DNA of 64,000 nucleotides from Gemmatimonadota bacterium (lineage in GTDB: Bacteria > Gemmatimonadota > Gemmatimonadetes > Gemmatimonadales > GWC2-71-9): NCBI GenBank assembly GCA_029262195.1, contig JAJCZX010000034.1, positions 62,001-126,000 on the forward strand. Direction: 5' to 3'. This document shows positions 15,394 through 23,448 of this stretch, piece by piece. How positions within the stretch are numbered: the stretch's first letter is position 1; each line of letters begins with the position of its first letter. The position numbers and the translations under genes are program-made. The notes beneath the pieces were generated by a model that saw only the letters and a list, made by a program, of their open reading frames with translations, was not told the origin of the DNA and ran no database searches.

Positions 15394-16635
15394 ATGAAGG
15401 AAACGGAACTGATTTACGACTGGAACTCAATCGAGTCTTTTGATTGGGCTAACGCCAGCGTAGAGCTGAACGACGAAACCCTGCGGGACGGATTGCAATC
15501 ACCATCTGCAATAGATCCTGACATGGACGACAAGGTCAGGCTGCTACATCTCCTGGTCGAATTGGGAGTCGCAGCGGCCGACATTGGCTTGCCCGGAGCC
15601 GGACCGCAGGTAGTCGAAACGGTGCGGAGGTTGGCTCATGAAATCGCTGACCAATCCCTTCCAATTTCAGCCAACTGCGCGGCCCGGACGGTGATCCAGG
15701 ATGTCGAACCGATTGCTCGGATTTCCCAGGAGGTCGGGATAGCCATTGAGGCGGCAACGTTTATTGGGTCCTCGCCGATTCGTCAATACACCGAAGACTG
15801 GACTCTCGACAAGATGCTCAGGGTGTCAGAGGAAGCTGTGAAATTCGCTGTATCGGAAGGCCTTCCCGTGATGTTCGTAACGGAAGACACTACCAGAGCG
15901 CTTCCCAAAACAATAACCGCGCTCTACCGGATGGCGATCGAATGTGGTGCGCGGCGGATTTGTCTTTCGGACACGGTGGGCCACGCGACGCCCCCGGGAG
16001 TGCGCAACCTGGTAAAGTTCATTCGGGCCGAGGTGATCGAACCGTCGGGCGAAGACGTGAAGCTGGATTGGCATGGGCACCGGGACCGCGGCATGGGTGT
16101 TGTGAATTGTCTGGCCGCAGTAGAGGCCGGTGTTGATCGGGTCCATGCGACGGCGCTGGGTGTGGGCGAGCGAGTGGGCAACGCCGAAATGGATTTGCTT
16201 ATTGTCAACCTTCACCTGCTGGGGGCTCACAAGCACGATGTGAGCAAGTTGAGAGAATATTGTGACCTTGCGGCCCGGACCATCGGTGTCCCCCTGCCCG
16301 ACAATTACCCGGTTTTTGGCAAGGACGCGTTCCGCACGGGCACAGGAGTTCACGCGGCGGCGATCATTAAGGCCAGAAAAAAGGGTGACGACTGGCTGGC
16401 TGACATGGTTTATTCAAGTGTGCCTGCCACTCGCTTTGGAGCTAAACAGATCATAGAGATCTCTCCCGTCTCAGGGCTCTCTAACGTAAAGTGCTGGTTG
16501 GAAGAAAACGGTTATGATTCCGGTGACGAAGTGGTTTGTGCGCGGTTGTTCGAATATGCCAAAACCAAGGATCGTACCTTAATGCAGGAAGAATGCCACG
16601 CAGTGGCTGCTGGTCGTCGTCCTGGAACGAAATAG
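15394..16635 (+). CDS. LeuA-like acyltransferase (isopropylmalate/homocitrate synthase superfamily)
   Basis: A 413-residue DRE-TIM metallolyase. DETLRDGLQS (27-36) is the catalytic Arg31-Asp32 signature, and WHGHRDRGMGVVN carries the metal-binding His227 and His229. GVGERVGNAEMD is the conserved flexible-domain entry. The TIM barrel is followed by a short helical region (about 330-410), with no LeuA regulatory domain. Length and lack of the allosteric domain resemble homocitrate, citramalate or re-citrate synthases as much as LeuA. No other leu genes are nearby, although an isocitrate-type dehydrogenase lies 4 kb downstream. The electrophile and product are uncertain. Confidence 0.85.
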   Translation: MKETELIYDWNSIESFDWANASVELNDETLRDGLQSPSAIDPDMDDKVRLLHLLVELGVAAADIGLPGAGPQVVETVRRLAHEIADQSLPISANCAARTVIQDVEPIARISQEVGIAIEAATFIGSSPIRQYTEDWTLDKMLRVSEEAVKFAVSEGLPVMFVTEDTTRALPKTITALYRMAIECGARRICLSDTVGHATPPGVRNLVKFIRAEVIEPSGEDVKLDWHGHRDRGMGVVNCLAAVEAGVDRVHATALGVGERVGNAEMDLLIVNLHLLGAHKHDVSKLREYCDLAARTIGVPLPDNYPVFGKDAFRTGTGVHAAAIIKARKKGDDWLADMVYSSVPATRFGAKQIIEISPVSGLSNVKCWLEENGYDSGDEVVCARLFEYAKTKDRTLMQEECHAVAAGRRPGTK

Positions 16636-16690
16636 AACGGAGAATACTACGACTACCACATTTGCGGAAATTACGTCGTCGGCCCTGGAT

Positions 16691-18262
16691 TTGCGCTGGA
16701 ATCTCGATCCAGTCGAAGCCACGCACCAGGGTTTGACGGAGTATGATGGCCGCTACGGCAATTACACGGTTGAGGATGTCACAGCTCACATAGCTGCTCT
16801 TCGTTCGGTTTCCGGCACGCTTGAGGCCGTCGAGGCCGAGGATCTTGAGGCTGAGATCGACCGGACGGCCCTTCTCGGGGACGTGAGAGTAGCGACCAAC
16901 CGGTTGAAGATCGAACGGCCGCACGAAAAAAACCCTGAATTTTGGATTACTCACGTACTTGAGGGTCTTTATCTCCTTCTGGTGCGCACCGACCGCCCCA
17001 AAGAAGATCGTGCGAAGGCTGCGCGATCCCGGTTAGAAGACCTGCCCCGTTTTCTCAGGGAAGGGCAGGAAACTCTCAATGGATGTCCCAGGGTCTTTGT
17101 TGAAACTGCGCTCCAGATATCCGATGCGGCTACCGAGTTGGTCCGGTCGGTCGCGAGTTCTCTGGGACCGGAAAAGGATCCTGAATACGACCAGGTGGTA
17201 ATGTCAGCGCAAAATGCCATCGACGAGTTTGTTGCATTTATCGGGGGAGACCTGCTCGACAACGCAGGGGAAAGTGAATTTGCGATCGGCGAGGATGCTT
17301 TCAATTTTCGCCTGCACTATGAACATGCGCTCCGGAACACAGCCCCGGAAATCTACCGCTACGGACTGCATCTTATCGAAGAGGTGGAAGCGGAGATCTC
17401 TGAAATTGCTCGGGAGATGGGATATCAGGGCGCCTGGGCAGATCTGGTGTCGGGGCTGCGTGAAGACCATCCTGACGCCGATGGCCTTGTCGCAGCCTAT
17501 CAAGACGAAATGGTGCGAGCCTACGAATTTGTGTCAGACAACGGGATCGTAATTGTTCCGCCGGGCGCGCTGAATGTCATTGAGACACCATCGTTCTTAC
17601 GACCCGTCGCTCCGTTTGCAGGCTATCAGGCCCCGGGGGCGTTTACAGACGATCGGACGGGGACATTCATGGTGTCTGTTCCGGGTTCCGGGGTAGATCC
17701 GAGCTTGCGCGACAAGATGTTGCGAGATCATTGCTTCTACGACCTGGCTTCGATCGCTCTCCACGAAGGGTATCCCGGACACCATCTACAGATTCTCACC
17801 GCTCAGGCTCAACCAAGGATTGTCAGGAAGATTGTTGGGACCCCTTTGACCGTCGAAGGTTGGGCTCTTTATTGCGAAGACATGATGGGTGAAGAAGGTT
17901 TCTACCGTACTTCCGAAGAACGCTTGTTCCAAAAAATACAATTGCTTTGGAGGGCGGTCAGGGTAGTTCTGGATGTCGCTTTGCACACCAGGGGGATGTC
18001 TTTCGAAGAGGCGATTGACTTGCTGGTGGACCGTGCCGGAATCGACCGCACCAATGCCGAGGCTGAGGTGCGCCGGTATTGTGCCAATCCAGCTTACCAA
18101 CTCTGCTATGCTGTGGGGCGGAGGGAAATAAACGCCTTGCGGGCGTCCTACGAATCAGCGATGGGTGCGGATTTCTCCCTCCACAAATTCCACACCACGT
18201 TGTTGTCTTACGGGGGGTTGCCTGTGAGCCTGGCGCGCTGGGGTATGGGTCTGGACGACTAA
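16691..18262 (+). CDS. DUF885 family putative metallopeptidase
   Basis: At least 523 residues. The family signature HEGYPGHHLQ lies at about 358-367 (metal-site-like), followed by EGWALYCEDMM near 387-397. DUF885 proteins are predicted zinc-dependent carboxypeptidase-like enzymes, mostly uncharacterised. No ATG fits. The TTG at 16691 cuts into the conserved N-terminal sequence (DLRWNLDPVEATHQGLTEYDGR), and the frame stays open upstream to about 16640, where GGAG occurs. The true start is therefore probably one of the non-standard codons around 16643-16670. No signal peptide is visible. It lies 55 bp after the LeuA-like gene. Confidence 0.82.
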   Translation: MRWNLDPVEATHQGLTEYDGRYGNYTVEDVTAHIAALRSVSGTLEAVEAEDLEAEIDRTALLGDVRVATNRLKIERPHEKNPEFWITHVLEGLYLLLVRTDRPKEDRAKAARSRLEDLPRFLREGQETLNGCPRVFVETALQISDAATELVRSVASSLGPEKDPEYDQVVMSAQNAIDEFVAFIGGDLLDNAGESEFAIGEDAFNFRLHYEHALRNTAPEIYRYGLHLIEEVEAEISEIAREMGYQGAWADLVSGLREDHPDADGLVAAYQDEMVRAYEFVSDNGIVIVPPGALNVIETPSFLRPVAPFAGYQAPGAFTDDRTGTFMVSVPGSGVDPSLRDKMLRDHCFYDLASIALHEGYPGHHLQILTAQAQPRIVRKIVGTPLTVEGWALYCEDMMGEEGFYRTSEERLFQKIQLLWRAVRVVLDVALHTRGMSFEEAIDLLVDRAGIDRTNAEAEVRRYCANPAYQLCYAVGRREINALRASYESAMGADFSLHKFHTTLLSYGGLPVSLARWGMGLDD

Positions 18263-18388
18263 GCGCTGGAATTTGCGGGTCAGCACTTTGAGGGATACGT
18301 TCGATACGACGTAAACAGGTAGCGAAATATCTCAACAGAAACGCCGGAAGAGGAGCCCGTTGAGCGCCCACAGCGCCAGTCGGGCTCA

Positions 18389-19189
18389 ATGTTAGCTGAG
18401 CAGCCAGATCCCAGAAGACTCGACCCGGAAGATATGAGCGGCAGGATTGCCCTTGTGACCGGTGGAGCTACGGGCCTGGGCCGCGCGGTTGCCCTGGAGT
18501 TTGCCCGCCGGGGGGTCCATGTGGCCTTCAACTGGTTCAATCTTCGGGGGCGCGACATTGCCGGCCAGGCGTTGCTGACGGAGGCCGAAATAAGATCACG
18601 CGGGGTGGGTGTCTATTGCTCTGACGTTGATATCCGGGACTCCAAAGCGGTTCGCAACTTCGTGGGTGCGGCGGCCAGCGAGTTGGGTGGAATACACTAT
18701 CTGGTCAACAATGCCGGTATTTCGAAGGACGGGGCTATCTGGAGTATGAGTGACGCGGCCTGGCAGGACGTGCTGCAAACCAACGCCACGGGCGCCTTCA
18801 ACGGGATACAGGCAGTGGCACCGTTTTTCAAGAATCAACACTACGGGAAGATCGTGAACGTGTCGTCCCATCAGTCTTTCAATCCCGGGTTTGGTGTGGC
18901 CAATTTTGCGGCCAGCAAGGCAGCGGTGATTGGTCTGACCAAGTCCGCCGCGGTCGAACTGGGTCCGTACAATGTCAATGTCAATGCGGTTGCTCCGGGT
19001 TACGTGAAAACCGAGGCACTGGCTGACCTGCCTTCAGATGTACTTGCCAAAGCCGAAAAGTCTTCGGTCCTCGGCCGAATCGCCGAACCGGAGGATGTTG
19101 CGAGGGTGATGGTATTCCTTTGCTCGGAGCAGGCACGCCACATCACCGGACAGGTTATCTTTATTGACGGCGGTATGACTTTGACCTGA
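18389..19189 (+). CDS. Short-chain dehydrogenase/reductase (FabG/PhaB-like) with Tyr-to-Phe change
   Basis: A 266-residue SDR with the cofactor motif TGGATGLG (24-31), the NNAG motif (107-110), the active-site Ser159/Ser160 in IVNVSSHQSF, and Lys177. The catalytic tyrosine of YxxxK is Phe173 here: ANFAASKAAVIG aligns with the usual ANYxxxK. The protein otherwise looks intact and ends with the family's TGQVIFIDGGMTLT. It may be non-catalytic, or may use another residue as acid. An alternative start at 18434 (MSGRIALVTGG) gives a more standard length of 251 residues. It lies upstream of a crotonase gene, suggesting acyl-CoA chemistry. Confidence 0.88.
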   Translation: MLAEQPDPRRLDPEDMSGRIALVTGGATGLGRAVALEFARRGVHVAFNWFNLRGRDIAGQALLTEAEIRSRGVGVYCSDVDIRDSKAVRNFVGAAASELGGIHYLVNNAGISKDGAIWSMSDAAWQDVLQTNATGAFNGIQAVAPFFKNQHYGKIVNVSSHQSFNPGFGVANFAASKAAVIGLTKSAAVELGPYNVNVNAVAPGYVKTEALADLPSDVLAKAEKSSVLGRIAEPEDVARVMVFLCSEQARHITGQVIFIDGGMTLT

Positions 19190-19226
19190 GTTCATGCCCC
19201 CGCCCCTCACATGCGTCGGTTCGGAC

Positions 19227-20018
19227 ATGAGTCAAAGAAATAACACAACAACATCAAAAAATTTGGTCGAAGTTACCGTTGAAGATGGTGTGGCGGTTCT
19301 CCAGCTGAAACGCCCTCCGGGCAACGTGCTAAATATCGAGATGATGGAAGAGATTAACTCCAAGCTTCTCGAGCTGGCAGGTCGTCCTGAGTTGAAAATT
19401 CTGGTAATCAGGGGCGACAGTAATTCATTCAGTGACGGGATTGATGTGGCCGATCATACCCGGGCCAAGGTCACTCGTATGATTCAGGTGTTCCACCGCA
19501 TCTTCGAAACTATTCGCCTGCTTGAAGTGGTTTCGATAGCCGCCGTAGAAGGCAGCGCCTGCGACGGTGGATTTGAACTCGCCATCGGGTGCAATCTCAT
19601 TGTCGCTTCCAAGTCTGCCCGGTTTTCGCTTCCTGAGATCAATCGGGGAGCTTTTCCTCCAGTTGCCAGCGTCGTGCTTCCCGCGATAGCCCCGCGCCGA
19701 AAGGCGATGGAATGGATCCTTACAGGAGACGAAGTCACTGCCGAAGAACTCCACCACTGGGGCGTGGTCAATCAAGTTTTTGAGAACGATAAATTCGACG
19801 ACCAACTCGCGTCGTTCATTGGACGAATCACGAGGACGTCTGGACCGGTTCTACAGTTGGCCAAACGGGCCCAGGTCGAGTCGTACTATGCGTCGTGGGG
19901 AGAAGCTCTTTACAAGGTAGAGAATCTTTATCTCCGCGAATTAATGAACCTTTCCGACTCTGAAGAAGGCATGCGCGCCGCCATCGAGAAGAGGGACCCG
20001 ATATGGACAGACTCCTGA
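19227..20018 (+). CDS. Enoyl-CoA hydratase/isomerase, similar to dienoyl-CoA hydratase (Dch)
   Basis: A 263-residue crotonase-fold protein, with ATG 19227 chosen over 19194 because the frame then begins in ordinary protein sequence. The core has PPGNVLNIEMMEEIN, FSDGIDVADHTRAKV and AAVEGSACDGGFELA, the second oxyanion-hole loop, then FSLPEINRGAFPPVAS. The GIDVADHT...KV segment and FPPVASVVLP recall cyclohexa-1,5-diene-1-carbonyl-CoA hydratase more than generic FadB-type hydratases. No other benzoyl-CoA pathway genes are visible, so substrate is open. The upstream SDR and the overlapping downstream lipoprotein gene imply one transcript. Confidence 0.82.
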   Translation: MSQRNNTTTSKNLVEVTVEDGVAVLQLKRPPGNVLNIEMMEEINSKLLELAGRPELKILVIRGDSNSFSDGIDVADHTRAKVTRMIQVFHRIFETIRLLEVVSIAAVEGSACDGGFELAIGCNLIVASKSARFSLPEINRGAFPPVASVVLPAIAPRRKAMEWILTGDEVTAEELHHWGVVNQVFENDKFDDQLASFIGRITRTSGPVLQLAKRAQVESYYASWGEALYKVENLYLRELMNLSDSEEGMRAAIEKRDPIWTDS

Positions 20019-20635
20019 GCAAGGTCTCGGCGTTACTCATTGCTGTTTCGCTTTCCTCCTGCGGAGGCAACTCGCCGATAGCGGAGGTTACTCCCAGAGG
20101 GCTGCCGCTACCAACTGTGGGTCTTTCGGGACAGGAGGTGGTTGTTTTCCCATTAACCCTCGTTGCGGTATCCGATTCGTTGGCCTGGGATGGCCAACTC
20201 AGACCCAGGGACGAAGCTCTGCTACGAGCCGATAGTGTGATCGGATTGATGTTGGATGAGCGATCGCCGGAGGTGGACTGGGTTGGTCCTGATGCCCTTC
20301 GTGCCGCTCATCGGCAGGCCCCCGGGATGATAGCGGACCCTGATCGACTCGGCACGGCCGTACTCAGGTCCACCAGCATCGACCGTCTCACTGACCCGCT
20401 TGCAAGTCAAATGAGAGGTCTTGTAGGAGTTGCGGGCGCCCGGTTTGCCCTGGTCCCGGCCAGTTTGTTTTATTTTGGTGGCGACACTGCTGAAGGCAAA
20501 GCCGAACTCACTATGGCACTGGTCGATGTCAGGACCGGCGCCGTTACCTGGCGAAATATTGCCTCGGGTCAGGCCGACGACCCGTGGACAGCGCTCTCGC
20601 GAGCTTTGAAAACCCTAAACCCAAGTATTCCATAA
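20003..20635 (+). CDS. Predicted lipoprotein of unknown function
   Basis: A 210-residue exported protein. The signal peptide has a hydrophobic stretch (7-18) and a lipobox SLSSC with Cys20. The mature part has no family I recognise. VVVFPLTLVAVSDS and GARFALVPASLFYF followed by TMALVDVRTGAVTWR resemble proteins that collect components into a periplasmic beta-sandwich (CsgG- or LptE-like), but this is only an impression. It overlaps the crotonase gene by 16 bp and ends immediately before the isocitrate dehydrogenase start. Confidence 0.65.
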   Translation: MDRLLSKVSALLIAVSLSSCGGNSPIAEVTPRGLPLPTVGLSGQEVVVFPLTLVAVSDSLAWDGQLRPRDEALLRADSVIGLMLDERSPEVDWVGPDALRAAHRQAPGMIADPDRLGTAVLRSTSIDRLTDPLASQMRGLVGVAGARFALVPASLFYFGGDTAEGKAELTMALVDVRTGAVTWRNIASGQADDPWTALSRALKTLNPSIP

Positions 20636-21652
20636 ATGGCCACACCCCTGACGCTAATACGAGGTGATGGTATCGGACCTGAAATAGCCGATGCCACCAT
20701 GACTGTTCTGGCAGCTGCCGAAACCGATTTCGATATCGACGAGCAAATCGGAGGAGTCACTGCCCTGGAAAAGGTTGGGACTCCGTTGCCCGAAGAAACG
20801 GTTGATAGTTTCAGGCGCACTAACCTTGCTTTGAAAGGCCCTCTTACGACACCCGTAGGTAAAGGGTTTCGTTCGATCAACGTTCAACTGCGGCGCGAGT
20901 TCGATCTTTATGCGAACCTGAGGCCGGCCCGCACGATCATGCCTGGAGGTCGATTTGAGGACGTCGATATCGTATTGGTCAGAGAGAACACAGAGGGCCT
21001 CTACATCGGCCACGAAACGTTGATAGCGGTTGCGGGCGATCCCAAGGCAGTCGCTCAATCTGTGGCCGTAGTGACGCGTCATGCGTGCGAGCGCGCAATA
21101 CGCTTCGCCTTTGACTATGCAGCTACCCATGGGCGGCGAAAAGTTACCGTTTGTCACAAGGCCAATATCCTCAAAGCTGTTAGCGGTCTCTTCCTGGAGG
21201 TCGGACAGAAGATCGCCGAAGAGTACGAGGGTCGAGTTGAGATGGACGATGTGATTATCGATGCCTGCGCCATGAAGATGGTAATTGACCCGTCTCAATT
21301 CGATGTGGTGGTCACCACCAACATGTTCGGTGACATTCTGAGCGATCTGATGGCTGGTCTGGTTGGCGGGCTTGGCATGGCTCCCGGAGCAAACATAGGT
21401 GAATCCGCGGCGCTGTTCGAAGCCGTTCACGGATCTGCTCCGGACATTGCTGGACAGGGAATAGCCAACCCAACAGCGTTGATTCTTGCCGCGTGCATGA
21501 TGTTGGACTATCTGGAGGATCAGAACACCGCCGATCGCATCCGGGTGGCTCTCAGCCAGACCGTCAACGACGATGGCATTCGCACAAGAGACCTTAAAGG
21601 AAATGCTAGCACCGAAGAATTTGCTAAAGCAGTTTGCAACAGGCTTAGTTGA
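20636..21652 (+). CDS. NAD-dependent isocitrate/homoisocitrate dehydrogenase
   Basis: A 338-residue beta-decarboxylating dehydrogenase. The N-terminus [13 protein letters not shown] is the family start. Substrate-binding residues appear in [31 protein letters not shown] and KANILKA, the metal site is in the region [12 protein letters not shown], and [15 protein letters not shown] is the nucleotide-binding loop. NTEGLY and the 338-residue length fit NAD-type isocitrate dehydrogenase or homoisocitrate dehydrogenase better than LeuB. The gene starts the base after the lipoprotein stop, and its 3' end overlaps the next gene by 50 bp. Confidence 0.87.
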   Translation: MATPLTLIRGDGIGPEIADATMTVLAAAETDFDIDEQIGGVTALEKVGTPLPEETVDSFRRTNLALKGPLTTPVGKGFRSINVQLRREFDLYANLRPARTIMPGGRFEDVDIVLVRENTEGLYIGHETLIAVAGDPKAVAQSVAVVTRHACERAIRFAFDYAATHGRRKVTVCHKANILKAVSGLFLEVGQKIAEEYEGRVEMDDVIIDACAMKMVIDPSQFDVVVTTNMFGDILSDLMAGLVGGLGMAPGANIGESAALFEAVHGSAPDIAGQGIANPTALILAACMMLDYLEDQNTADRIRVALSQTVNDDGIRTRDLKGNASTEEFAKAVCNRLS

Positions 21653-21914
21653 AACGGAGTGTCCGCGTTGCGGAAGCGAGGTGGAGGTTCCTTTCGGCCA
21701 GGTCTGTCAGAGTTGTCGTCTGGCAGTTACCCGGCGGGCCAAACGCATCGCTCGGTGGACGGCTCTGGTGACGACTGCCGCTGTGGGTATCTACGCCCAT
21801 TTACGAATGCCTGATGACCCGACATCCCGGACCATTGGAGCCGTCGCCGTACTTTTGTGGTATGCGTTTTCCTACACTGCTGTCGTTCGCGCGGCGCGCC
21901 TGTTGCTAAAGTAG
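21603..21914 (+). CDS. Small zinc-ribbon membrane protein
   Basis: A 103-residue protein. The ATG at 21603 is preceded by AAAGGAA and lies within the dehydrogenase 3' end in another frame. CPRCGSEVEVPFGQVCQSC (about 20-38) is a zinc ribbon, followed by a basic stretch and two hydrophobic helices (about 54-68 and 76-97). Function unknown. It overlaps upstream by 50 bp and ends 3 bp before the phosphoesterase gene, so it is translated as part of this transcript. Confidence 0.7.
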   Translation: MLAPKNLLKQFATGLVETECPRCGSEVEVPFGQVCQSCRLAVTRRAKRIARWTALVTTAAVGIYAHLRMPDDPTSRTIGAVAVLLWYAFSYTAVVRAARLLLK

Positions 21915-21917
21915 ACG

Positions 21918-22778
21918 ATGGAATCCGGGTTCAGCATCATTCACCTTTCTGACCCACATTTTGGTCCTGATGTTGATGTGGCCCAGGTCGAGGCGCTCGA
22001 GGCTCTGGTGCCCGACCTGGAACCACAGCTGGTTGTTCTTGCGGGTGATGTCACTCAACGGGCTATTCACGGTGAGTTCCAGCGGGCCCAGGCTTTTGTC
22101 AGAGAAATGGGTCGTACAGCGCCGGTATATGTGATTCCGGGGGACCATGATGTTCAATGGTGGAAAAGACCCCTGATCCCTTTCGGGTCATCAGGAAAGT
22201 ACGAAAAATTTTCGACATATTTTGGACCCACTCTGGCGCCCACGATTGATACGCCGGACGCGATCGTAACTGGAGTTGTTACGGCTCACGGCCTCTCGTG
22301 GGGATCAATCGGATTTTCACCTCGCGATTGGACTGTTAAGGGACATCTACCGCGCAGGGAAATCGACCGGGCCAGGGAAGTGTTTTCAAGGGCTGACGAA
22401 TCCAAAACGCGGGTGCTGGTGATGCACCACAACCTTCTTCGGGGAAAAAGTTCGGGGCGCGCCGGATTGGTTCGCGCTAACAGTGCCCTCAAGAACGTTC
22501 TCAACAGCGGAGTGGATATTGTTCTCTGCGGACACGATCACCATGACCTCGTGGAGATGGTTCACGGAGTAACGGTGGTGTCGACCGGGACTATTTCATC
22601 CCGGACCAGGTTTAGCAGACCATCTTGCTTCCATAGAATTACCTTTGACAATCGCGCCGTGAAGGTTGAGTTGTACCGCTGGGAGAGTGTTCGTCGCATT
22701 TTCCACCGCTCGGACGCTTATACTTTCGCGCGCCGACGTGTGATTGATGAAACGGCAATCGGAATCTTTTCTAGCTGA
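21918..22778 (+). CDS. Calcineurin-like metallophosphoesterase
   Basis: A 286-residue phosphoesterase. Metal-binding motifs in order: LSDPHFG (D-x-H), VVLAGDVTQ (GD), GDHD in place of the usual GNHD/E, VMHHNLL, and CGHDHHD (GHxH). The asparagine of the third motif is Asp here, which may alter metal binding. Homologues include DNA repair nucleases of the SbcD type and cyclic-nucleotide phosphodiesterases of the CpdA type, and this gene is closer in length to the latter. It overlaps the downstream SprT-like gene. Confidence 0.85.
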   Translation: MESGFSIIHLSDPHFGPDVDVAQVEALEALVPDLEPQLVVLAGDVTQRAIHGEFQRAQAFVREMGRTAPVYVIPGDHDVQWWKRPLIPFGSSGKYEKFSTYFGPTLAPTIDTPDAIVTGVVTAHGLSWGSIGFSPRDWTVKGHLPRREIDRAREVFSRADESKTRVLVMHHNLLRGKSSGRAGLVRANSALKNVLNSGVDIVLCGHDHHDLVEMVHGVTVVSTGTISSRTRFSRPSCFHRITFDNRAVKVELYRWESVRRIFHRSDAYTFARRRVIDETAIGIFSS

Positions 22779-23433
22779 TTCCTGGTTGTTGAAGAGGCGC
22801 CTCCGTGAGGTGGGTCTTTCAGCGACGCGGGAGGTGCAGTTGCACGAAAATCTCAGGGTTATGGTGAGCATTACCGGGAGTGGCGTTTTGCGCTTGCACC
22901 GCGGTTATGTATACGCGACCGACGAAGTACTTAAAGCCATCGTGGTGTTCGTGACGCCAGGGACGAAGAGAAGGGAAGCCTCTCGGGCCCGCGCTACTCT
23001 TTTGAGTTTCCCTGTCAGCAAGTTTTTCGACAGTCGCCCGGTTCGCAAAGTTCGTCCGACCAAACCCAGGCCTGAGGATGTGGAAGACATCCGCCGATTG
23101 GGCCGTCTGCATGCCGAGCTCAATCAACTACATTTCGATTCCCGTTTGAGCGATGTGCCTCTGCGGATTTCGCGCCGGATGCGGCGAAAACTAGGAGAGA
23201 TAACACTCGACGAAAATGATCGACCCACTGTTATTACTATCGGTCGGCTCCATCTTGATCGTGATGGTTGGAAGCAGGTTTCCATAACGCTACTACATGA
23301 AATGGTGCATCAGTGGCAGGCGGAAACAGGGCGGGCCGTCGACCACGGGAAAGTGTTTCGAAAAAAAGCTACTGAAGTTGGTATTCCTGCCGCAGCCTCC
23401 CGCCGGGTGTTACGCAAACGAAAAACTGCATAG
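22747..23433 (+). CDS. SprT-like zinc metalloprotease domain protein
   Basis: About 228 residues. ATG 22747 lies one codon after a TTG, and either could start the protein. The first 110 residues are basic and unassigned. The C-terminal half is a SprT-like domain: HAELNQLHFDSRL (about 120-132), then the zinc-binding HEMVHQW motif followed by DHGKVFRKKA. SprT-like proteins are related to Spartan proteases. The gene overlaps the phosphoesterase by 32 bp, so the two may work together, perhaps in DNA-protein crosslink or nucleic-acid processing, which is inference only. Confidence 0.78.
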   Translation: MKRQSESFLADSWLLKRRLREVGLSATREVQLHENLRVMVSITGSGVLRLHRGYVYATDEVLKAIVVFVTPGTKRREASRARATLLSFPVSKFFDSRPVRKVRPTKPRPEDVEDIRRLGRLHAELNQLHFDSRLSDVPLRISRRMRRKLGEITLDENDRPTVITIGRLHLDRDGWKQVSITLLHEMVHQWQAETGRAVDHGKVFRKKATEVGIPAAASRRVLRKRKTA

Positions 23434-23448
23434 ACGAAAGGTCTTACG

